Shown here piece after piece: positions 1 to 6,356 of a DNA stretch of 7,249 bases. The stretch spans positions 10,799 through 18,047 of the forward strand of contig MENB01000125.1 in NCBI GenBank assembly GCA_001768125.1, in the 5' to 3' direction. Each line of letters begins with the position of its first letter. Position 1 is the stretch's first letter. A program made the position numbers and the translations under genes. The notes under the pieces are model-generated. The model had not been told where the DNA came from and made no database searches. It saw nothing but the letters and a program-made list of their open reading frames with translations. This stretch comes from Armatimonadetes bacterium RBG_19FT_COMBO_69_19. GTDB taxonomy: Bacteria > Sysuimicrobiota > Sysuimicrobiia > Sysuimicrobiales > Kaftiobacteriaceae.

Positions 1-442
1 CCTCGTACTCGCCCTTGCGGATGTCCGGCAGCCGCCGGCGCTCCGCCCGGGTCGCCGCCTCCGCGTAGAAGAAGACCGGCACGCGCAGGCGCTCCCAGAT
101 CCGGCGGCCGAGCTCGCGCGCCGCGGACACACACTCGCCCATGGAGAGCCCCGCGATGGGCACGAGGGGAATGACGTCCACGGCGCCCAGGCGCGGGTGC
201 TCGCCGCGGTGCGCGGTCATGTCGATGAGCTCCACGGCGCGGCCCGCCGCCGCGAGCGCCGCGGCGGACACCGCGTCCACCTCGCCGACGAACGAGAGGA
301 CGCACCGGTTGTGGCTGGGATCAGCCTGGATGTCCAGCAGCCGCACGCCGTCGGTGCCTCGGATCGCCTCCGCGATCGCCTCGATGACATCGGCGCGGCG
401 GCCCTCGCTGAAGTTCGGCACACATTCCACGATGCGCGCCAT
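1..442 (-). CDS. ftcD: Glutamate formiminotransferase, N-terminal half (3' end outside window)
   Basis: This enzyme moves the formimino group of N-formimino-L-glutamate, a histidine-degradation intermediate, onto tetrahydrofolate in the cytoplasm. Translating the minus strand from the ATG at 442 gives 147 residues with no stop before the window edge. Family hallmarks are clear: VECVPNFSEG at residues 5-14, DPSHNR at 41-46, and HRGEHPRLGAVDVIPLVP at 78-95. His82 in that last stretch matches the catalytic His82 of mammalian FTCD. IRKGEYEG lies at the truncated end. Because the C-terminal part is missing, it cannot be told whether this is a stand-alone transferase or is fused to a cyclodeaminase domain. 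The start is uncertain. ATG 442 gives the usual family N-terminus but has only a weak purine tract upstream, whereas an in-frame TTG at 469 adds nine residues and sits five bases after AGGAG (475-479). It is divergent from the kptA operon, with about 70 bases between them. Confidence 0.93.
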   Translation of the reverse strand, partial: MARIVECVPNFSEGRRADVIEAIAEAIRGTDGVRLLDIQADPSHNRCVLSFVGEVDAVSAAALAAAGRAVELIDMTAHRGEHPRLGAVDVIPLVPIAGLSMGECVSAARELGRRIWERLRVPVFFYAEAATRAERRRLPDIRKGEYE

Positions 443-474
443 GCGAGCCGTTTCTTCTGCGCGGCGCAAACGTT

Positions 475-488
475 CTCCTCGACAGGAG
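475..488. repeat. Small palindrome carrying an AGGAG on each strand, between divergent genes
   Basis: CTCCT-CGAC-AGGAG is a perfect 5-bp inverted repeat with a 4-base loop, in the gap between ftcD (minus) and kptA (plus). On the minus strand its AGGAG is five bases from an in-frame TTG (469), an alternative ftcD start. On the plus strand AGGAGG (484-489) lies 25 bases before GTG 515, too far for a normal ribosome-binding site, and there is no ATG, GTG or TTG in the kptA frame at proper spacing. A repeat this short may be chance. I see no convincing -35/-10 promoter in this gap. Confidence 0.35.
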
Positions 489-514
489 GCCTTCCGGCGC
501 GCACAGAACATCCC

Positions 515-1087
515 GTGACGGTGCGTGACGATCGTCTCAGCCGGTTTCTCGCCCTCGTCCTCCGCCATAAACCCGAGACCGTCGGGATCGAGCTCGATCC
601 CGGTGGCTTCGTCGACGTCGACACGCTGACCGCCGCGATCGCCGGGCAACCCGGCTGGTCGGGGGTTACCGCGGAGGCGATCCGGAGTCTCGCGCAGCAG
701 GATCCCCGGCGGTATGAGCTGGCCGGCACCCGCATCCGCGCGCGGTACGGCCACACGGTCCCGATCGAGACCCCGGGGACGGCGGTGATCCCGCCCGAGT
801 GGCTGTATCATGGCGTCCCGGCGGGAGTGGTCGAGACCCTGCGCACGGTGGGCCTGCGTCCCCTGGACCGGCAGTTTGTGCACCTGTCCGCGACACGCCA
901 GGACGCCCGTGCGGTCGCGGAGCGCCACAGCACGGATGCCGTCGTGGTGACCGTGCTGGCGCGGCGGGCCAGCGAAGAGGGCATCGCCTTCTTCCACGCC
1001 TCCGCGGGGATCTACCTGACCCGACACGTACCGCCGGAATTCCTCCATCTTCCCAACCCCGCATCCCGGCGCGTAGACTGGTCGTAA
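515..1087 (+). CDS. kptA: RNA 2'-phosphotransferase, Tpt1/KptA family
   Basis: Tpt1/KptA enzymes use NAD+ to remove an internal 2'-phosphate from RNA, giving ADP-ribose 1'',2''-cyclic phosphate. In eukaryotes this finishes tRNA splicing; the bacterial role is unclear. From GTG 515 the protein is 190 residues, normal for the family (E. coli KptA is about 184). Visible motifs, in order: LSRFLALVLRHKP at residues 8-20, including the catalytic Arg17-His18 pair; IRARYGH at 74-80; LYHG at 97-100; RQFVHLS at 119-125; Arg137-His138; and a C-terminal GIYLTRHVPPEFL segment. The usual Thr after YHG is Val here. GTG 521 is an equally possible start. The open frame extends much further upstream, but that part is antisense to ftcD and lies outside the family's length. 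The TAA stop overlaps the tldD ATG by one base (TAATG), so it is probably the first gene of a coupled kptA-tldD-tldE operon. Confidence 0.92.
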   Translation: MTVRDDRLSRFLALVLRHKPETVGIELDPGGFVDVDTLTAAIAGQPGWSGVTAEAIRSLAQQDPRRYELAGTRIRARYGHTVPIETPGTAVIPPEWLYHGVPAGVVETLRTVGLRPLDRQFVHLSATRQDARAVAERHSTDAVVVTVLARRASEEGIAFFHASAGIYLTRHVPPEFLHLPNPASRRVDWS

Positions 1088-2484
1088 TGCTCCCGGAATC
1101 GCTCGTCGCCGACGTCATCGCCCACGCCCTGCGCGGCGGCGCCTCATTCGCCGAGCTCTACGTGGAGCGCTGGAAGCGGCGCGCGCTGCGCGTGCTCAAC
1201 GGCGAGGTGAAAGAGGCCACCAGCGGGCTCGAGTACGGCGCGGGGGTGCGCCTGTTCTACGGCACCGAGGTCGCCTACGCCTACGCGAACGACCTCACGC
1301 CGGCCGCGCTCCTCGAGGTCACCGACAACCTGGTCCGGGTGAAAGGCGCCTCAGGGCGCGTGGACAGCCGGGGCCGGGGCGGGCTCGACTTCCGGAAAGC
1401 CGCCGCCCGCGGGCTGCACACGCCGCGCGTCCCCTTCGACGAGCACCCCAAACGCTACCGCCTGGACCGGCTGCGCGACGCCGACGCCGGCGCGCGCCTC
1501 GCGCCCGAGATCGCGCAGGTCGAATCCACCCTGCAGGAGTGGGAACAGGACGTCCTCATCGCCAACTCGGAGGGGACGTGGGCGGAAGACCGCCGGGTGC
1601 GCACGCGTCTCTACGTAAACGCGATCGCCCGCGACAACGGCACGGTGCAGACCGGCACGGCGTGGGAGGGCTTGAGCGTCGGCCTCGAGCTGTTCGACCG
1701 CTTCCCTCCGCGAGACGTCGGGAAGCGCGCCGGCGAGCAGGCCCTCACCAACCTGCGCGCGCGGCCCGCACCCGCGGGGACGATGCCCGTCGTGATCGGC
1801 AATGCCTTCGGCGGCGTCATCTTCCACGAAGCGGTGGGCCACCTGCTCGAGACGACGTCGGTAGCGAAGAAGGCCTCGGTGCTGTCGGACATGATCGGCC
1901 GGCAGGTCGGCAGTCCGGTCGTCACCTACGTCGACGACGGCACGACCCCGCACGGATGGGGCAGCAGCGAGTTCGACGACGAAGGGGCGCCGACGCAGCG
2001 CACGGTCCTCATCGAGCGGGGGGTCCTGCAGAGCTACATGGTGGACCGGTGGGGGTCGCTGCTCACCGGGTACGCGCCGACGGGATCGGGACGCCGGCAG
2101 GACTACGCCTTTGCTCCGACCTCACGGATGCGGAACACCTTCATCACCACGGGCGACACCCCGATCGAGCGGCTGTTCGCGCAGGTCGATGCCGGATTGT
2201 ACGCCAAAGCGTTCCGCGGCGGCCAGGTCAAACCGGGCTCGGGTGAGTACAACTTCGGCGTGCAGGAAGCGTACCTGATCCGCAAGGGACAGATCGCGGA
2301 ACCCGTGCGCGGAGCGATGCTGGTCGGCAAGGGCCCGGAAACGCTGCAGCGGGTCGTCGCGGTCTCCAGTGACCTGTCCACGGGATCCGGGATGTGCGGC
2401 AGCCTCTCCGGCGCGATCCCGGCGGAGGTCGGGCAGCCGCACGTGCTGGTCTCGGAGATCGTCGTCGGTGGAGAGAGCGAATGA
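1087..2484 (+). CDS. tldD: TldD, metalloprotease subunit of TldD/TldE
   Basis: TldD is the metal-bearing subunit of the TldD/TldE (PmbA) heteromeric cytoplasmic protease, known in E. coli for processing microcin B17 and degrading unfolded peptides such as CcdA. The protein is 465 residues, the normal family length. The zinc motif HEAVGH (HExxxH) is at residues 247-252. The conserved cysteine of the C-terminal GMCG motif, the expected third ligand, is Cys437. Other family stretches are TYVDDGTTPHGWGSSEFDDEG after the metal site and the RMRNTF and GEYNFGVQEAYLI segments near the C-terminus. All expected active-site residues are present, so the protein should be functional. ATG 1087 is the only sensible start. 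It overlaps the kptA stop by one base and has no clear ribosome-binding site of its own, which suggests reinitiation after kptA. Its own stop overlaps the next gene (ATGA). Confidence 0.96.
   Translation: MLPESLVADVIAHALRGGASFAELYVERWKRRALRVLNGEVKEATSGLEYGAGVRLFYGTEVAYAYANDLTPAALLEVTDNLVRVKGASGRVDSRGRGGLDFRKAAARGLHTPRVPFDEHPKRYRLDRLRDADAGARLAPEIAQVESTLQEWEQDVLIANSEGTWAEDRRVRTRLYVNAIARDNGTVQTGTAWEGLSVGLELFDRFPPRDVGKRAGEQALTNLRARPAPAGTMPVVIGNAFGGVIFHEAVGHLLETTSVAKKASVLSDMIGRQVGSPVVTYVDDGTTPHGWGSSEFDDEGAPTQRTVLIERGVLQSYMVDRWGSLLTGYAPTGSGRRQDYAFAPTSRMRNTFITTGDTPIERLFAQVDAGLYAKAFRGGQVKPGSGEYNFGVQEAYLIRKGQIAEPVRGAMLVGKGPETLQRVVAVSSDLSTGSGMCGSLSGAIPAEVGQPHVLVSEIVVGGESE
2470..2473 (+). promoter_or_regulatory. 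Ribosome-binding site for tldE
   Basis: GGAG lies seven bases upstream of ATG 2481, inside the end of tldD. It fixes the tldE start at the ATG that overlaps the tldD TGA. Confidence 0.6.
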
Positions 2485-3797
2485 CGCACGACGACGCGCG
2501 GGTCTACGTGCTGGCCGGGGCGAAGGAGCGCGGCGTGGCCGCGGAGGTCCTGGCCGAGGTCGGCCGGGAGATCACAGCCCGTTCGCACCAGCGGAAACTC
2601 GAGCACCTCACGCAGGCGGTGCGCGGGGGTCTGGGGGTGCGCGTGGTCGTGGACGGCCGCGTCGGCTATGCCTACAGCGAGGAACTGACCCCGCAGGCCC
2701 TGGATTGGATGCTCCGGGAGGCGATCGACAACGCCGGGCTGCAGTCGGAGACTGGCGGCTTCATCCCGCCGGGCCAGCACGTGGGGCGGAGGGATCTCGT
2801 CGGCGAATCGCTGCGCGGCTCGCTGGAAGCGAAGGTCCAGATGGCGATCGGCTTCGAGAGCACGATCCGCGAGGACCCGCGCGTGAAGCAGGTCCTCTAC
2901 GCCTCATACGCGGAGCGTGAGTGGGAGGTGACGATCGCCTCGACGGAGGGTGCGGACGGGTCGTACCGGCGCGGCGTCGCCGGGATGATGGCCTCGATGG
3001 TCATGCAGGACGGCACGAGCCGCAAGCAGAGCTTCGATGACGACTGGGCCACCGCCGTGGCGGCGCTCGAGCCCGGGCGCACCGCCCTCGAGTTCACCGA
3101 ACGCACGGGCCGGCTGCTCGGGGCCAGGCCGCTTCGCACCGGCCGCTACCGCGCCTACCTCGCACCCAAGGCCGCCGCAGCCATCCTCGCCGCGTTCGCC
3201 CCGATGTGGAACGGGAAGAACGTCGCGGAGCGCAAGAGCCCGCTCGCCGGCCGGCTCGGCGAGCCCATCGCCTCGAGCCTCGTCACGCTCGTCGACGATC
3301 CGCTCCTGCCGGAGGGCCTGGCCAGCCGCCCGGTCGATGCCGAGGGTACGCCGGCCCGCCGGACGGTGCTGGTGGAGGGCGGCGTGCTACGGTCATACCT
3401 GACCAACTCTGAGAGCGCCAGAACGCTCGGGATGGAGAATACCGGCCACGCCTGGCGGACGTACCGCGGCATCCTGTGGGTCGCCCCCAGCAACCTGTTC
3501 ATCAGGCCGGGTCCCGGCGCGCCCCTCTCCGAAGGGGTCGTCATCGCCGAGGTGATGGGGGTGCACGCCGGAACGAATGCCGTCACGGGGGAGTTCTCCC
3601 TGCAGGCCCTTGGCCTGTGGGTCGAGGACGGAAAGATCGCCTACCCGGTCGAGAACTTCGCCGTCGCGGGGAACATCCTCACGCTGCTCAAGGAGATCAC
3701 CGCGCTCGGGCCGGCGCTGGAGTGGGAATACGGGGGGCGGATCGCCTACGGGTCACCGATGATCGAGGTGCGGGAGCTCTCCTTCGCCGGGGCCTGA
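2481..3797 (+). CDS. tldE: TldE/PmbA, non-metal partner of TldD
   Basis: This is the second subunit of the TldD/TldE protease. It shares the TldD fold but lacks the zinc site and helps form the substrate channel. The protein is 438 residues, close to E. coli PmbA (about 450). The region matching the TldD metal helix (residues about 226-245, starting YLAPKAAAAIL) has no HExxxH, as expected for TldE. The family signature GVHAGTNAVTGEFS at residues 360-373 is intact and is followed by a segment like those of PmbA proteins (GLWVEDGK, then AYPVENFAVAGN). The start ATG overlaps the tldD stop by four bases and has a GGAG seven bases upstream, so equimolar, translationally coupled synthesis is likely. 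It is the last gene of the operon; convergent transcription begins about 110 bases downstream. Assignment to TldE rather than a second TldD rests on the missing metal motif and gene order. Confidence 0.95.
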   Translation: MTHDDARVYVLAGAKERGVAAEVLAEVGREITARSHQRKLEHLTQAVRGGLGVRVVVDGRVGYAYSEELTPQALDWMLREAIDNAGLQSETGGFIPPGQHVGRRDLVGESLRGSLEAKVQMAIGFESTIREDPRVKQVLYASYAEREWEVTIASTEGADGSYRRGVAGMMASMVMQDGTSRKQSFDDDWATAVAALEPGRTALEFTERTGRLLGARPLRTGRYRAYLAPKAAAAILAAFAPMWNGKNVAERKSPLAGRLGEPIASSLVTLVDDPLLPEGLASRPVDAEGTPARRTVLVEGGVLRSYLTNSESARTLGMENTGHAWRTYRGILWVAPSNLFIRPGPGAPLSEGVVIAEVMGVHAGTNAVTGEFSLQALGLWVEDGKIAYPVENFAVAGNILTLLKEITALGPALEWEYGGRIAYGSPMIEVRELSFAGA

Positions 3798-3827
3798 GGC
3801 GGCCGAACGCTCCCCAACAGTGGTGGT

Positions 3828-3868
3828 GTCTACCCCTCAATACTGCGGTCATCCCCCTGCGGGTAGAT
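3828..3868. terminator. Possible weak bidirectional terminator in convergent gap
   Basis: In the gap between convergent tldE and the MFS gene, TCTACCC (3829-3835) pairs with GGGTAGA (3861-3867), extendable by one G-T pair, around a 25-base loop. A second, smaller pairing is GAGG (3879-3882) with CCTC (3891-3894). Neither is followed by a run of T on either strand, so these are poor intrinsic terminators. The gap (3798-3907) shows no other feature and no gene. Confidence 0.25.
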
Positions 3869-3907
3869 CCCATTCTAAGAGGAGTGCGTCCCTCCACAGG
3901 TTCTCCA

Positions 3908-5119
3908 TTAAATAGGAGGCTCCACCACCCCCGTCGCGTCGCTTGGCGAGACCCCGACCGCCTCTTCCGACTGGCCTCTATGCCCGTACACCCACGCCGC
4001 AGCGCCCAGACCAAGAACGGCAACTCCGGCCACGGTCACCGCCTGGTTGGCAGCCGCGAGCGCCCCGGTCACGACAGGTCCAGCGATCTGCCCCGCCTTT
4101 CCTACGAACTGACGGATGCTGAGGAGATGGGGGATCCGAGAGGGGGGCGCGCCGCCGGTGATGAGCAGCAGCGAGAGCGGGAAGAGGAGACCCGTGCCAA
4201 TTCCAAAAAGGACGCTGCCCAGCAGGACGGGCTTGAGCGCCACTGAGGCCCCGTTGGAGAGCCAGAATCCCCCGCCGAGGGCCACGAGGGACACGGCCGT
4301 CAGTCCCTCGCGGCTGAAGCGGCCCAGCAGCGCGCTCAACGCCGGTCGCACCAGCGTTGTCGCAGCCCCGCGCGCGGCAAACGCCCATCCGATCGTCGAG
4401 GGATTGTGTCCTGCCGCAGTCATCGCGAGCGGCAGCAAGATCGCCCAAGCCACATAGAAGAAGTCGCCAATCGCCGTCGTAAGCAGGGACACCTTGAGCG
4501 AATGCGTGAAGGGCATGAGGCCGCTCCAGGAGCGTCCCGGAACGACCGCCCCGGAGGGCGGCGCCGGACGGAGGAGCGTGGCACATACCAGCGACAGCGC
4601 GCCGGCCGCAGCCGCCACCATGAACGCGCCGCCCAGCCCGCCCGTGACCCTTATCGCGATTGATCCAAGGACAGGACCCAGGGTGACTCCCACAGACGTG
4701 TAGAACATGAACATCCCTACGGCCCGGTCCCGAACGCGCTGGTCGGGCATCGATACTACGAGCATCTGGCCGGCCATGAACACAACCATCTGGCAGGCGC
4801 CGAGCAGAGGCAGGGCAACAAGCAGCATGGGAACCGACGGCGCCACCCACAGCGCCAGGAAGGCCGCGAATCCCCCAGCAGTTCCCGCAATGGCGAACTG
4901 GTGCGCGCCGAGACGGCCAATCCAGGCGCCGGTGGGGAAGACCACGGCCAGACCGGCAACACCCTGGATGCCGATGAGCAGACCAATCGTCGCGGCGTCC
5001 ATCCCCAGCCGCTGCCCGGCAATGGGAATGAAGGGCAGCACCGCCTGCCACGCGATGACGAAGAGGACGATGAGGAGATTCGGCCCCCGCGTCAGCGAGG
5101 CCGTGAGCGATGAAACCAT
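3908..5119 (-). CDS. Major facilitator superfamily transporter, exporter-like, 12 TM
   Basis: This is an inner-membrane secondary transporter of 403 residues. Hydrophobic segments alternate with short loops across the whole length, consistent with 12 transmembrane helices in two halves separated by a hydrophilic linker around residues 180-200 (RPAPPSGAVVPGRSWS). The stretch GVTLGPVLG at residues 144-152 in TM5 resembles MFS motif C (GxxxGPxxG), known from drug/H+ antiporters and therefore suggesting export. The loop after TM2 (GAWIGRLGAHQ) is a degenerate motif A. The C-terminal tail is hydrophilic. The ATG at 5119 is preceded by a purine-rich AAGGGGAGGA, and the longer upstream frame overlaps the neighbouring aminotransferase and is not real. 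It lies 49 bases downstream of the aminotransferase on the same strand with no terminator between, so it is probably co-transcribed. The substrate cannot be read; export of an amino-acid-like compound made or used by the upstream genes is inference. Confidence 0.9.
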   Translation of the reverse strand: MVSSLTASLTRGPNLLIVLFVIAWQAVLPFIPIAGQRLGMDAATIGLLIGIQGVAGLAVVFPTGAWIGRLGAHQFAIAGTAGGFAAFLALWVAPSVPMLLVALPLLGACQMVVFMAGQMLVVSMPDQRVRDRAVGMFMFYTSVGVTLGPVLGSIAIRVTGGLGGAFMVAAAAGALSLVCATLLRPAPPSGAVVPGRSWSGLMPFTHSLKVSLLTTAIGDFFYVAWAILLPLAMTAAGHNPSTIGWAFAARGAATTLVRPALSALLGRFSREGLTAVSLVALGGGFWLSNGASVALKPVLLGSVLFGIGTGLLFPLSLLLITGGAPPSRIPHLLSIRQFVGKAGQIAGPVVTGALAAANQAVTVAGVAVLGLGAAAWVYGHRGQSEEAVGVSPSDATGVVEPPI

Positions 5120-5130
5120 ATCCTCCCCTT
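5120..5130 (-). promoter_or_regulatory. Ribosome-binding site for the MFS gene
   Basis: Read on the minus strand this is AAGGGGAGGAT directly before ATG 5119. The GGAGG core is only two bases from the start, but AAGGGG gives five-base spacing. It supports this ATG over the longer open frame. Confidence 0.6.
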
Positions 5131-5168
5131 TCGGCGCGCCGCAGACGCGGACGAGAACGGCAGGCGGT

Positions 5169-6356
5169 CTACAACCCCCGCACGGCTCCAGCCATCCGCG
5201 CCAGACCCTCAACGAGTTGATCGTCGGGGAGGAGCCACGCCAGCCGGACGAAACCGTCCCAGTCCGCCCCGAATACGATCCCCGGCCCGACGAGCACGTG
5301 CGCGCGTTCAAGCACCTGCTCGGCAAACGCCAGGGACGAAAACCCGAGGGGACGGATGTCGACGAAAACGAACTGTCCTCCCATCGGCATCCCGTACGGC
5401 AACCGCATCGCGGCGAGGGCTGCCAGTGTCAGCGTCCTTCGGCGGGCGTAGGCGGCGAGCATCTCCGCAACCACGTCCTGCGGCCCGGTCAGTGCCGTCA
5501 GCGCCGCAGCCTGCGCGAGCGTCGACGTCCCGCCGGTGGTGGCCTCCTTGAGGGCGCGGACGCGGGCGACGAGCGGCGCCGGGCCCGCCACCCACCCGAG
5601 CCGCCACCCCGTCATCGCGTAGGTCTTGGAGCAAGTGTTGATAGTGAGGGTCCGCCCCCCCGCGCCATCCAGAGCCCCCGGAGACGTGTGTACCGCCTCG
5701 TCATAGAGGAACTGGTCGTACGTGTCGTCAGCCAGAATCAGCAGGTCTCGGTCCGCCGCGAGTTGCACCAGATCCCTCACGACCTCGGGAGACATCACCG
5801 CTGCGCTGGGGTTGTTGGGTGAGACGAGCAGCAGTGCTCGCGTGCGGTCGGTCACCGCGCGGCGTACGCGGTCTGGATCGACGGCGAACCCGGCATCCAC
5901 CGACGTAGGCACAGGCACAGCCCGCGCGCCCGCAAACCGGATCGCGTCACCGTACGAGTAGTAGTTGGGTTCCGGCACGATCACCTCATCCCCCGACCCT
6001 ACCGCGGCCAGGATCATGAGGAACGCTGCTTCCTGCCCACCCTGAGTCACGACCACCTCGGCCACGGGGTCGACCTCTAGGCGGTTGACGCGCTGCAGGC
6101 GGGCGGCGATCGCCCGGCGCAGATCCTCACGGCCCTCGGGAGGCGCGATCTGGTCGGAGATCTGGCGCCATAGAACGTCGCGGACGGCGTGGATGATGTG
6201 CCGCGGAGTGGCGAAGTCGGGATCGCCGCGACTCAACCGAATGGCGTCGGGAAACCCGGCCAGCCTCGCCAACAGTTTTGCCTGCAGGGCGGGACCGGAC
6301 GGCATGACATCGGCACCCGCGGGCGACGGGTTCATGGGACCTTTGGAATTCGTCAC
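5169..6356 (-). CDS. Class I/II PLP-dependent aminotransferase (AspAT fold), apparently active
   Basis: This is a fold-type I aminotransferase of 395 residues, numbered here from GTG 6356. Active-site residues are all visible: SRGDPDF around residue 45; VTQGGQEA for phosphate binding near 103-110; Tyr in NYYSY as the ring-stacking position near 131-135; PNNPS with Asn182; Asp210 and Tyr213 in ADDTYDQ; the PLP Schiff-base Lys244 in CSKTYAMTGWR; Arg252; and Arg371 (GFVRLAW) for the substrate carboxylate. The usual NPTG is NPSA here, a mild variant. The amino-donor specificity cannot be read. GTG 6356 overlaps the upstream stop by four bases (GTGA) and has GGGAG six bases upstream. ATG 6335, seven codons further in, is the alternative. 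It follows a lysine-less paralogue and precedes an MFS transporter, forming one likely operon. Confidence 0.93.
   Translation of the reverse strand: MTNSKGPMNPSPAGADVMPSGPALQAKLLARLAGFPDAIRLSRGDPDFATPRHIIHAVRDVLWRQISDQIAPPEGREDLRRAIAARLQRVNRLEVDPVAEVVVTQGGQEAAFLMILAAVGSGDEVIVPEPNYYSYGDAIRFAGARAVPVPTSVDAGFAVDPDRVRRAVTDRTRALLLVSPNNPSAAVMSPEVVRDLVQLAADRDLLILADDTYDQFLYDEAVHTSPGALDGAGGRTLTINTCSKTYAMTGWRLGWVAGPAPLVARVRALKEATTGGTSTLAQAAALTALTGPQDVVAEMLAAYARRRTLTLAALAAMRLPYGMPMGGQFVFVDIRPLGFSSLAFAEQVLERAHVLVGPGIVFGADWDGFVRLAWLLPDDQLVEGLARMAGAVRGL

Noticed and set aside
197..514. N-terminal extension of the kptA open frame
   Set aside because: It is antisense to the conserved formiminotransferase sequence, and the KptA family begins just before the LSRFLALVLRHKP motif, matching GTG 515/521.
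443..514. Divergent sigma-70-type promoters in the gap between ftcD and kptA
   Set aside because: No hexamer pair resembling -35/-10 elements at suitable spacing could be supported on either strand.
1351..1953. Minus-strand open frame of 200 codons inside tldD
   Set aside because: It is antisense to the conserved tldD reading frame, including the zinc motif, and has no motif of its own.
3476..4246. Plus-strand open frame running out of tldE into the convergent MFS gene
   Set aside because: It is out of frame with tldE, antisense to MFS, Arg/Gly-rich, and without family features.
5120..5326. N-terminal extension of the MFS open frame
   Set aside because: It overlaps the end of the aminotransferase in another frame, is not hydrophobic, and a purine-rich ribosome-binding site directly precedes ATG 5119.
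4707..5822. Long plus-strand open frame of 371 codons across the MFS and aminotransferase genes
   Set aside because: It is antisense to two well-supported genes, crosses their boundary, and its translation is low-complexity and rich in Arg/Pro/Gly with no recognisable motif. This is typical of shadow frames in GC-rich DNA.
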